From: an uncultured Flavobacteriaceae bacterium
GTDB lineage: Bacteria; Bacteroidota; Bacteroidia; Flavobacteriales; Flavobacteriaceae
Length of the DNA stretch: 64,000 nt
Assembly (NCBI GenBank): GCA_947494205.1
Contig: CANLUH010000003.1
Span: 186,001-250,000 of the forward strand
Direction: 5' to 3'
A program made the translations under genes and the position numbers. The stretch's first letter is position 1. The number at the start of each line of letters is the position of its first letter. This document shows, in pieces, positions 28,719 to 36,108 of this stretch. The notes below the pieces were generated by a model, which saw only the letters and a list, made by a program, of their open reading frames with translations, had not been told where the DNA came from and did no database searches.

Positions 28719-29681
28719 TTACTCTTTTATAAACGTATCAAATAGTTTATAGAACTTTTCAGGTTCTTCTAAATAAGGGTTATGAGCACTTTGCTCGAAC
28801 ATTACAAATTGCGCTTGTGGCATAAATGTTTTGTATTGTACAGCAAATTCTGGTGTTGAAACACCATCGTAACGTCCAGCAATAATTAATGTTTTCGCTT
28901 TTACGTCTTTAAGCTGTTTTCTGTAATCTTGTTTTATCATGCTTCCAGAAACATCGAAATCGCCATCTCTTCCTATAATAGCTACATAAACATCGTTTGC
29001 CCAGCCTCTATGTTTATATTTTGGCGAATTTTGCTTCAGTTTAGTATTATGATAATAAATATACTTGGTAGGGAAATTGCCATAGACTTTAGCCAATTCT
29101 TTATCGCTAGAGACATAACCTAAAGCACGCAATGAATCTACTTTTTTCCATTTCTCAGGAAAATGTGTTTTTGCATAATGATTATAACTGTCGCAATTGG
29201 CTTGCCACATAGCACCGCTATGGAATCCATTTATAAGTACCATTTTATCTACATTATCAGGATATTTTATACTGTAGGCTTGCGCTGGTACTGTCCCGTA
29301 AGAATGCCCAACAATAGATATTTTATCGAATTTTAAAAGAACACGTAACTTCTCTATAAGCTCCACATCATTCTCTACAGAATATTCAGAAGCATCTTTA
29401 GCATCATCACTTTTTCCGCGACCTAAAAAATCGAAAAAAACAACAGTATTTGTTTTATAATACTGTCCAAAATTACCTTGCATATAATCGTGAGAGTTTC
29501 CAGGTCCTCCTGGTAAAAAGAAGATAGGGTCTCCAGAACCTTTTAGTTCTACATTAATTTTATAGCCATCTATGGTATAGAATTTAGATTCAAATTTATT
29601 AAAAATATTAGGGTCTTGTTGTGCATAAAGCGAAGTGCTTATTAATAAAAGCACGAAAATTAATTTCAGTAGAGACTTCAT
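28719..29681 (-). CDS. Exported alpha/beta hydrolase (prolyl aminopeptidase-like)
   Basis: 320 residues. A signal peptide (KSLLKLIFVLLLISTSLYAQ) is followed by the complete fold: oxyanion segment FFLPGGPG (~54-61), the FDFLGRGKSDD strand-turn, nucleophile S127 in GHSYGT, the acid in GRYDGVS (~273) and His in SAHNPYLEEP (~298). The order and wording fit the proline iminopeptidase/tricorn-interacting-factor group of the S33 family; actual substrate is unknown. Monocistronic, between two similar hairpins. A 14-bp perfect palindrome lies 19 bp upstream of the start. Confidence 0.85.
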   Translation of the reverse strand: MKSLLKLIFVLLLISTSLYAQQDPNIFNKFESKFYTIDGYKINVELKGSGDPIFFLPGGPGNSHDYMQGNFGQYYKTNTVVFFDFLGRGKSDDAKDASEYSVENDVELIEKLRVLLKFDKISIVGHSYGTVPAQAYSIKYPDNVDKMVLINGFHSGAMWQANCDSYNHYAKTHFPEKWKKVDSLRALGYVSSDKELAKVYGNFPTKYIYYHNTKLKQNSPKYKHRGWANDVYVAIIGRDGDFDVSGSMIKQDYRKQLKDVKAKTLIIAGRYDGVSTPEFAVQYKTFMPQAQFVMFEQSAHNPYLEEPEKFYKLFDTFIKE

Positions 29682-29699
29682 AAGTATAGGAGTTAGGAG

Positions 29700-29713
29700 T
29701 TAGGAGCTCCTAA
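29700..29713. promoter_or_regulatory. Perfect 14-bp palindrome upstream of the alpha/beta hydrolase
   Basis: TTAGGAGCTCCTAA, preceded by two further direct GGAGTTA units at 29688-29701. Its position 19-32 bp before the start codon would suit an operator or an mRNA leader hairpin. Confidence 0.35.
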
Positions 29714-29751
29714 TATAAAAAATAAGGAGATAAAAAGATGAAGTAATTAAT

Positions 29752-29785
29752 AAAAAGACCGTTCTAGTGTGTGGACGGTCTTTTT
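29752..29785. terminator. Hairpin terminator downstream of the beta-ketoacyl synthase gene
   Basis: AAAAAGACCGT (29752-29762) and ACGGTCTTTTT (29775-29785) form a stem with T tracts on both strands. It lies ~115 bp after the synthase stop. The left arm nearly repeats the start of the hairpin at 28633. Confidence 0.6.
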
Positions 29786-29898
29786 CACACAATAAATAGA
29801 GTGTTATAATATATTATTTGGCATCGCTTTTTGCTATAACTTACTAGAAGTATCGTTTCCAGAAGCTAGATCTTTACCTTTTAAATACTCTGGTAATT

Positions 29899-31038
29899 TT
29901 ATTTAGAAAGTAAAATGCTTACCGCATTACCGCCAAAACCTACGGCGTTAACTAAAATGTGTTGTAATTTTTCAGGTTGTTTTGTATTTAAGTAAGGCGT
30001 TGAAATAAAGGTTTGATGCTGTAACATTAATACAGCTAATTCAACACTTAGCATACCCGAAGCTCCTAAGGTATGTCCAAACTTCCACTTGTTTGTAGTT
30101 AATGCAGGCGTTTTGTCACAAAAAACAGTGTTAATTGCATTAATTTCAGAAAGATCACCTTTAATAGTACCTGGTGTATGTGTAACAATAACATCTATAT
30201 CGTCTGGGTTTAACTTGCCTAAAGCCATAGTCATAGATTTTACAAAACAGTCGCCATTAGTAGATAAAGAGACATTGTGTTGTAATACTTCTGTGGCATA
30301 ACCAATACCAGTAATTACAGCTAAAGTATTAGATTGTAGCCCTTGTTCTAGACAAGCCATAGCAGCACCTTCACCAAGAATCATAGTGTTTTTAGATTTG
30401 TTTAAATCTAAAGCTAAACACGGGTAATCAGTTTTTGTTTTAGCATATATTTTTAAGGCTTGCATTTGTGCAATAGTAAATGGTGTTAAAGGGGCTTCGC
30501 TACCACCAACTAAAAAGGTTTTACATAACCCAGCCTGTAACCATGCTACACCATTTAATAATGCATGTAAAGCAGTAGAGCAGGTAATAGAATGCGATAT
30601 TTCAGGGCCTTGTGTTTGTAAATCATGTGCTACCCAAGAGGAAATATTTCCTAATGTGGTAGTCGGAGAGCTTAAGGTTTCTGCTTTATCTCTATTTAAA
30701 AAACTATCGTAATAACTTTCAAATAATTGTGTAGCACCACGAGACGACCCAATGTTAATTCCAAAGTTGTTTTTAGAAGGCCAATTCGCTTGTTTTACAG
30801 CTTGCCTAGCAGAATATATTGCAAATAAAACAGAATCGTCTAAAGCTTTATATTTTAAATCTGAAGCTTTTAATTTTAAAATTTCCGCTTTTGCTTCTTC
30901 TGGTAATTCAGAAACCAATGCATCATTTTTTAAAGTAATATGATGTTGGTTGGTTCTATAATTATTCCATACCTGTTCTGCCGATATACCTAAAGGAGAA
31001 ATCGACGCTATTGCTGTTATGGAGATTGGTTGTAACAC
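29899..31038 (-). CDS. Beta-ketoacyl synthase (FabF/KAS-like), probably in biotin or acyl-chain synthesis
   Basis: 379 residues, starting at GTG. The full Cys-His-His triad is present: C153 in ITCSTALHAL, H287 in THTPGT and H322 in KFGHTLGASGM. It is shorter than FabF (~412) and diverged. In several Bacteroidota a stand-alone synthase of this sort sits with bioA/bioD/bioF; here it is in the same 18-kb stretch as bioB and the other bio genes but not adjacent. A role in pimeloyl-chain building is therefore an inference; aryl-polyene or other lipid synthesis is the alternative. A TACTTTTG -7 box is 17 nt upstream. Confidence 0.8.
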   Translation of the reverse strand: MLQPISITAIASISPLGISAEQVWNNYRTNQHHITLKNDALVSELPEEAKAEILKLKASDLKYKALDDSVLFAIYSARQAVKQANWPSKNNFGINIGSSRGATQLFESYYDSFLNRDKAETLSSPTTTLGNISSWVAHDLQTQGPEISHSITCSTALHALLNGVAWLQAGLCKTFLVGGSEAPLTPFTIAQMQALKIYAKTKTDYPCLALDLNKSKNTMILGEGAAMACLEQGLQSNTLAVITGIGYATEVLQHNVSLSTNGDCFVKSMTMALGKLNPDDIDVIVTHTPGTIKGDLSEINAINTVFCDKTPALTTNKWKFGHTLGASGMLSVELAVLMLQHQTFISTPYLNTKQPEKLQHILVNAVGFGGNAVSILLSK

Positions 31039-31236
31039 AAAAATAATTTTGAAGCAAAAGTACGAGTTATCCTTTTTTATTCTAGAAAATAATTCGATTT
31101 AATTTTAGTGTTATAAAACATAATAAATTTAATTATTTATACAGAAATGTGTAACAAAGTTTTATGTTTTGTTACCAATATTTTACCAAGCGATTATAAT
31201 TAAAGTTATAATTGTTATTTACTAACCTTAAATAGA

Positions 31237-31254
31237 TTTCCACTTTCGTGGAAA
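31237..31254. repeat. Short palindrome (TTTCCAC-tttc-GTGGAAA) in the leader of the next gene
   Basis: A 7-bp stem with a TTTC loop, ending 6 bp before the ATG at 31261. Same style as the TTCCCTT-cttc-AAGGGAA palindrome at 31965 and the intergenic palindromes near bioA/bioD, so probably one scattered repeat family. Confidence 0.5.
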
Positions 31255-31260
31255 ATAAAT

Positions 31261-31890
31261 ATGAAAAAAATTATACCCTATAAGTCCAGTAATGAAGCGT
31301 TAACTGCTTTAGATAATGGCGGACGTTTTTATAATATATTTACCAAAGCTGGCGATGGTGTTATTACACAAGCCGAAATAGGAAAAGTAGGCGGTTTGTT
31401 TAATAATAAACAAGGAGCAGTTTTATTTTTAGAATTAGCTATGTCTCAATTAGACGAAAATGCTAAACATAGTTTGTTGTCTAAAATGGAAACAACAATG
31501 CAAACAAGCTATAAAAAATACAAACCACAAAAGTTATTAGCCTCTCAAGTAAAAACAGAAGGTGTTTTAGCCTCTGGAGCCATTGTTACAGGAATACCAA
31601 AACTAGTAGATTCTAAAACAGAAATGACTACTTTTATTATGATGCCTATTACTACAGGAAACATAACTACGTTTACCATGATTCCTATTTACGAGCAATA
31701 CGATGTGTATGAGTTGCGTGATGAGGTTTCCTCGGAAACGGTTGTAATAGCACACAATAAAAGTAACACTAAGTTGCCAGAAGATAAGATAAGAGTAGCT
31801 GGTATTATTAAAGAATTAAAAAAAGAGCAATCTAAAAATGCAGAAACAAAGCTGTTTTTAGAAGTATTATACCATGCAGATACTATGTAA
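31261..31890 (+). CDS. Hypothetical protein, 209 residues
   Basis: No signal peptide and no membrane segment. The N-terminal half has an EF-hand-like turn (KAGDGVITQAEIG near residue 30-42) and a helical stretch; the middle is Thr/Met-rich beta sequence (TTFIMMPITTGNITTFTMIPI, partly). The C-terminal third is helical and Lys/Glu-rich. I recognise no family. It precedes the Coa1-like and RDD genes on the same strand with a 110-bp gap holding a small palindrome. Confidence 0.6.
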   Translation: MKKIIPYKSSNEALTALDNGGRFYNIFTKAGDGVITQAEIGKVGGLFNNKQGAVLFLELAMSQLDENAKHSLLSKMETTMQTSYKKYKPQKLLASQVKTEGVLASGAIVTGIPKLVDSKTEMTTFIMMPITTGNITTFTMIPIYEQYDVYELRDEVSSETVVIAHNKSNTKLPEDKIRVAGIIKELKKEQSKNAETKLFLEVLYHADTM

Positions 31891-31964
31891 TTTATAGCTT
31901 TATGCAAAAACAATACCTTTACAAGAGTATAGAATATTATAAGTATTAATTAATAAAAAAGAGA

Positions 31965-31982
31965 TTCCCTTCTTCAAGGGAA
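31965..31982. repeat. Short palindrome TTCCCTT-cttc-AAGGGAA
   Basis: A 7-bp stem with a 4-nt loop between two genes, followed by TAAC. It matches the layout of the widespread flavobacterial intergenic palindrome of the type GATTCCC..CTTC..GGGAAT. Confidence 0.5.
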
Positions 31983-32000
31983 TAACAAAAAGAGTTTTCT

Positions 32001-32447
32001 ATGGAAGAAGTAAGACAAAAAAGTTGGATGAGTCGTAATTGGGGATGGTTACTAGGTGGTGGCTGTTTACTATCTATTGTTATAGTAGTATTGGTAATTG
32101 GCGGAGCCATTTGGGGGGTTACAAAAGCTGTAACCGAGTCTGTACCTCATACTTATGCTTTTGAAAAAGCAATACAAAATGAAGCAGTTAAAGCAGCTTT
32201 AGGAGAACCTATAGAAACAGGACTTGTAGGATCTAATACAAAGTATAATTACAATAATGGCGAAACTAATGTAGATATGACTATTCCTTTAAACGGTTCT
32301 ATAAACAATGGTTTTATATACCTTATAGGAACTAAAGTTAATGATGAATGGACGTATTCTAAATTGTATGTGGATGTTAACAATAGTAATGAAGATATTA
32401 ATTTATTAGAAGATGTTATTGAAATAGAGGGAGAATCAGATTTATAA
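32001..32447 (+). CDS. Coa1-family (cytochrome c oxidase assembly factor-like) membrane protein
   Basis: 148 residues. One N-terminal transmembrane helix (~15-38, after WMSRNWGWLLGGG) precedes a ~100-residue beta-rich extracytoplasmic domain (from FEKAIQNEAVKAALGEPIETG). This matches the bacterial Coa1-family proteins common in Bacteroidota; homology to mitochondrial Coa1 is distant, so a role in oxidase assembly should not be assumed. The next gene starts 1 bp after its stop, suggesting cotranscription with the RDD protein. Confidence 0.75.
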   Translation: MEEVRQKSWMSRNWGWLLGGGCLLSIVIVVLVIGGAIWGVTKAVTESVPHTYAFEKAIQNEAVKAALGEPIETGLVGSNTKYNYNNGETNVDMTIPLNGSINNGFIYLIGTKVNDEWTYSKLYVDVNNSNEDINLLEDVIEIEGESDL

Positions 32448-32448
32448 A

Positions 32449-33024
32449 ATGAAAGCATCTGAAAATGAGACAAAAGGAGTTTTTGTAGATGAAATAATAA
32501 AAATATCTAATATAAATTTTAGGTTTCATCGCATTTCGAGTATGCTTTTAGATCATTTCATTATGACTATGGTTATGGTTCCTCCAATGATACTTGTTAT
32601 CATTTTATTATCTCAACAAGTTTTAAGGTTTAATGATGCATCCAGATCTTTAGTTTTCTTTCCACTAATGTTTATTTATCTTAATAAAGATTTTTTTAAA
32701 GGAAAAAGCCCAGCGAAAAGACTTTTAGGGTATCAGGTAGTTAATGCAAAAACAGAACAACCAGCGACAGAGCTACAATGTTTTATTAGGAATTTAACTA
32801 TAGCCATTGCGTGGCCTCTAGAGGTTATTGTTGGATATATTAACCCGCAAAGACGCATTGGAGATATAGCCAATACAAAAGTAGTTTCTTCTAAGAAAGA
32901 ACACTTAAAATCGATTTGGATAGATTTTAGAACTAAAAAACTGAAAGTAAATATACTTTTTATTATAATTATTGGAGCCATTTATTTTTATGGATTAAGT
33001 TTTTTAATGCCAAATACTTTTTAA
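32449..33024 (+). CDS. RDD-family membrane protein
   Basis: 191 residues with about four hydrophobic segments and the RDD-like pattern R-I-S-S-M-L-L-D-H-F (residues ~23-32) followed by SPAKRLLGYQVVNAKT. RDD proteins are small integral membrane proteins, some linked to ion transport. It follows the Coa1-like gene by 1 bp and is followed by a frameshifted lipoprotein gene. An extra hydrophobic C-terminal segment (~168-187) is present. Confidence 0.75.
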   Translation: MKASENETKGVFVDEIIKISNINFRFHRISSMLLDHFIMTMVMVPPMILVIILLSQQVLRFNDASRSLVFFPLMFIYLNKDFFKGKSPAKRLLGYQVVNAKTEQPATELQCFIRNLTIAIAWPLEVIVGYINPQRRIGDIANTKVVSSKKEHLKSIWIDFRTKKLKVNILFIIIIGAIYFYGLSFLMPNTF

Positions 33025-33033
33025 TAGTATATT

Positions 33034-33277
33034 ATGAAAAAGACACTTAAAATAGTCATATTTACACTAATACTACAATCGTGTACACCAACCTAAACAA
33101 AGAAAAACTTATTGGTAATTGGAGTACTATGAATGGTCTAAATGAGTTTGAATTTTATCAAGATTCATTAATTGTTTATGAATGGGACTATCTTATATAA
33201 ACAAATGGAATGCAGATGATTCAAAATTATATCTCGAAATAATTAAAGGATTAGATAGTTTTGGTCTTGATTTATGA
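33034..33277 (+). pseudogene. Decayed small lipoprotein gene (lipocalin-like)
   Basis: An ATG 9 bp after the RDD stop opens a 20-residue lipoprotein signal peptide (KKTLKIVIFTLILQSCTPT) that runs into a stop at 33094. In another frame the continuation NKEKLIGNWSTMNGLNEFEF is clear, wording typical of small lipocalin-like domain lipoproteins (IGNW and F.FY.DS.). A second shift is needed for the later segment KWNADDSKLYLEIIKG. At least two frame changes and stops make it non-functional as read. The ~150 bp after it, to 33430, hold nothing recognisable. Confidence 0.65.
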
Positions 33278-33429
33278 ATGAAACAAATGATATAAGTGAG
33301 ATGTGTTTTTAAAGGATTAAATTAACTAAAAAGTTAATTTGGCAAAACCTTTTAGAATCTTTTGGCATCTATTGTAAAAAGCATTAATTATCTTGTTATA
33401 AATATTTGTTTTTGTATTAAAATTAATCA

Positions 33430-35304
33430 ATGAAAAGAAACCACTACAATGTTATAGTACTAATATTTTTAGCACTCTTCGTAACATTAACGGGTGCGGC
33501 TCAAGACTTAGAAATTACTATCTGCGATGAAGACAATGATGGGTATAGTGTTTTTAATATAGAAGATATTGAGAGTTATGTTCTTCAAAATATTGGAGAA
33601 GAAGAGGGTAATATCCAAGAACAAGTATTAATTTCTACTTCAAATGGTAATGTGTATTCTGTGGACTCACCTTCTAATAACTCTTCTATTTCAGAGGTTT
33701 GTATACTTAATGATTATTCTTTTTTTGCAGATATAGCAATTAATTCAAATCAAGAAATATTTGTTTGTAGTTCTACCTATGTATACTCGGTCGAAAATGA
33801 TTGTAGTGTATTAGAGTTTGATAATCCTATTGATTACCTTTCTTTTAATGCTCTATCTTTTGACGATTTAGATAATGCTTATGGAGGGTTTGGAAGTATT
33901 TCTATGGTATACAGGTTTAATATTTCAGAAACAGAAATAATTAATTTAGAATTATGGCATGACTTTCAATTTGGATCTTCTGGAGGGGACTTTGTGTTGT
34001 TAAACGATAAAATGTATGTTGCCTGGTTATTAAATAATGATAGCTATAGATTGTATGAAGTAACAATAAATAGTAATAGAGATTACATCTCACACATAGA
34101 TTTAGGAGTGTTACCTGATAATACTTTTGGTTTAGCTTCTGAGCTAGGTAAACTTTACGGAGTTACACCCAACAAATTATACCAAATTAACTTACCAGAT
34201 ATGACGTTTACAGATATTATTCAAAACCCAGATTCTAATGATAGTTGGTTCGGCGCTGCTGGTTTACATGAAGCTGTGTCATTTAATCTTTCAACACATT
34301 TAACATTAAGTGATGCAGAAAACGGAAATGATAGTATTAATGGAGACTGGACAAATACTATTCAAGGTGGGCAAACTATTTATATTAGAGTAGAAAACTC
34401 ATTAACAGGAGAATATGAAATCGTTTTATTAAATATTATTATTTCTAATTTTCCTAATGTGAATGTACCAGAAGATTTAGTGTCTTGTTTTTATGGTGAA
34501 TTTAATGTATTCGATTTATCTTTAGTAGCTAACCAAATGCAAATAGACGAAACAGATAATCTAGTATTCACATTTTATAATATAGATCCTGAAACGAATG
34601 TTAACGCTGTTCCATTAGCAATTTCGTATCAAAGTATAATGGAAATCGAAACTCTGTTTGTAAGTGTAAACGACGACAATAGTGATGAATGTATTATAGT
34701 GCACAATTTTCAAGTAATAAATAAAGAAAAACCTAATATATTACCTATTTCTAATTTACAAGAACCTACAACACTTGAATTTTGTTATTTTGATTCTAAT
34801 GATGACAAATATTTTGATTTAAACGATATTGAAAATACTTTAATATTAGACGATGGAAATCATGAAACTTCATTTCATTTAAGCTATTTAGATGCTTTAA
34901 ATGCTAATAATGAAATACCAAATATTTATTATTTAGAATCTTTACTTCAAGAAATTTACATTAGAGTAGAAAATGAATTAGAGTGCTTTGCGATATCAAA
35001 TTTCTTTTTAGATAGTAATTGTGTAGAGAATACTAATTTTTATTTTCCGCAATTTGTTACGCCAAATGGAGATGGTTTTAACGATTATTGGAATGTTAAA
35101 GGTGCTTCTAAAGACCTGCAAAACCAATCTATAATAAGAATTTTTGATAGATATGGCAAAGAACTCATTTCGTTTAGACCGTCGTCTAGGTTAGGTTGGG
35201 ACGGTACTTATAATGGTAAACGTCTTCCTGCATCCGATTATTGGTATACATTTAACACAACTACAGGAATAGAAAAGGTTGGTCACTTTACATTAAAGTG
35301 GTAA
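33430..35304 (+). CDS. T9SS cargo protein with type B (gliding-motility-type) C-terminal domain
   Basis: 624 residues. Signal peptide 1-24 (ends GAAQ). The first ~290 residues are a mix of beta repeats resembling a single propeller-like unit (FGLASELGKLYGVTPNKLYQI). The middle contains repeated modules typical of type B cargo. The last ~85 residues are the gliding-motility-associated C-terminal domain: FPQFVTPNGDGFNDYW, IRIFDRYGKEL, GWDGTYNGKRLPASDYWYT. Predicted to be exported by T9SS and surface-attached through SprF-type partners; no sprF gene follows here. Function unknown. Confidence 0.87.
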   Translation: MKRNHYNVIVLIFLALFVTLTGAAQDLEITICDEDNDGYSVFNIEDIESYVLQNIGEEEGNIQEQVLISTSNGNVYSVDSPSNNSSISEVCILNDYSFFADIAINSNQEIFVCSSTYVYSVENDCSVLEFDNPIDYLSFNALSFDDLDNAYGGFGSISMVYRFNISETEIINLELWHDFQFGSSGGDFVLLNDKMYVAWLLNNDSYRLYEVTINSNRDYISHIDLGVLPDNTFGLASELGKLYGVTPNKLYQINLPDMTFTDIIQNPDSNDSWFGAAGLHEAVSFNLSTHLTLSDAENGNDSINGDWTNTIQGGQTIYIRVENSLTGEYEIVLLNIIISNFPNVNVPEDLVSCFYGEFNVFDLSLVANQMQIDETDNLVFTFYNIDPETNVNAVPLAISYQSIMEIETLFVSVNDDNSDECIIVHNFQVINKEKPNILPISNLQEPTTLEFCYFDSNDDKYFDLNDIENTLILDDGNHETSFHLSYLDALNANNEIPNIYYLESLLQEIYIRVENELECFAISNFFLDSNCVENTNFYFPQFVTPNGDGFNDYWNVKGASKDLQNQSIIRIFDRYGKELISFRPSSRLGWDGTYNGKRLPASDYWYTFNTTTGIEKVGHFTLKW

Positions 35305-35427
35305 TATTATTTTTTAACGAAATAGTATTTCTGTAAAAGAGAAGCATAGACTATTATGGATAACTTGCGTATTAATAGTTAAAGTTATTACATTGTAACA
35401 GTAATAGAGACAAAGCTAAACTAGAAC

Positions 35428-35970
35428 ATGACTATAGGAAAACCATTTAATCAATTAGCTAAAAAGGATTATATCTACTATATAGATAACCATAAAAAAT
35501 ACACCGATTTTAATACTTTAGGGTTGTATCGTTCTATTTGTGAGAATAAAAAATTAGAGTTAAACGACCGTATAGAAATAAGAGATTATGCCAATATCAT
35601 TTTCGGGAAAACGTTTCATTTTTATCAGTTAAAAGACCCAAAAACCTATTTCGATTTAACAACACTAGGGGAAGAACTAACTGTAGCAGACGAAAAGCAA
35701 ATTTGGGAAAATATTAGAGAAACCCAGCAAAACATAATAAAGGAAAAAAAGATTAAACACCGAAACTTCGGCGACTACTCTAAACATAATTGCGGATACG
35801 ACGATTGCCCTTACAACGGGCTTATGGTAAAACAAAATTCATGGTTAAAAGAAACACATATACATTTTGAAACGGATAAAAATGAATATGCTGCAAAAGA
35901 TAAATCAGAACGCATAAAAAAGGAACGCAAAAACAAGCGTAGCATTATTAAAGATGCATTAGAGGATTAA
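35428..35970 (+). CDS. Hypothetical soluble protein with conserved Cys/Asp patch
   Basis: 180 residues, no signal peptide, highly charged. The first ~60 residues hold several Tyr-rich helices (KKDYIYYIDNHKKYTDF). A distinctive segment at ~113-133 (HRNFGDYSKHNCGYDDCPYN) has two Cys and a His that could bind a metal. The C-terminus (AAKDKSERIKKERKNKR) is a basic helix that may bind nucleic acid. No family is recognised. A strong bidirectional hairpin follows. Confidence 0.65.
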   Translation: MTIGKPFNQLAKKDYIYYIDNHKKYTDFNTLGLYRSICENKKLELNDRIEIRDYANIIFGKTFHFYQLKDPKTYFDLTTLGEELTVADEKQIWENIRETQQNIIKEKKIKHRNFGDYSKHNCGYDDCPYNGLMVKQNSWLKETHIHFETDKNEYAAKDKSERIKKERKNKRSIIKDALED

Positions 35971-36030
35971 GACATTTTAAAATTAAAACGGTCTACACTA
36001 ATAAAATGCATACTATCATTTAGAGCCTTT

Positions 36031-36072
36031 AAACTAAAAAAAACACGTAAGACTACGTGTTTTTTTAGTTTA
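36031..36072. terminator. Strong bidirectional terminator
   Basis: AAACTAAAAAAAACACGTA pairs with TACGTG plus a T run and AGTTT, around a 4-nt loop. It separates convergent genes at 35970 and 36109. A related hairpin in inverted orientation lies at 38075-38101. Confidence 0.8.
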
Positions 36073-36108
36073 TAATTTTAGAAGAGGTATTTTATTTATA
36101 ATGTAATG

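Noticed and set aside
29834-29900. Minus-strand frame reading KLPEYLKGKDLASGNDTSSKL after the KAS stop
   Set aside because: Looks protein-like but has no start and no recognisable family; may be the tail of a lost gene. Not enough to call.
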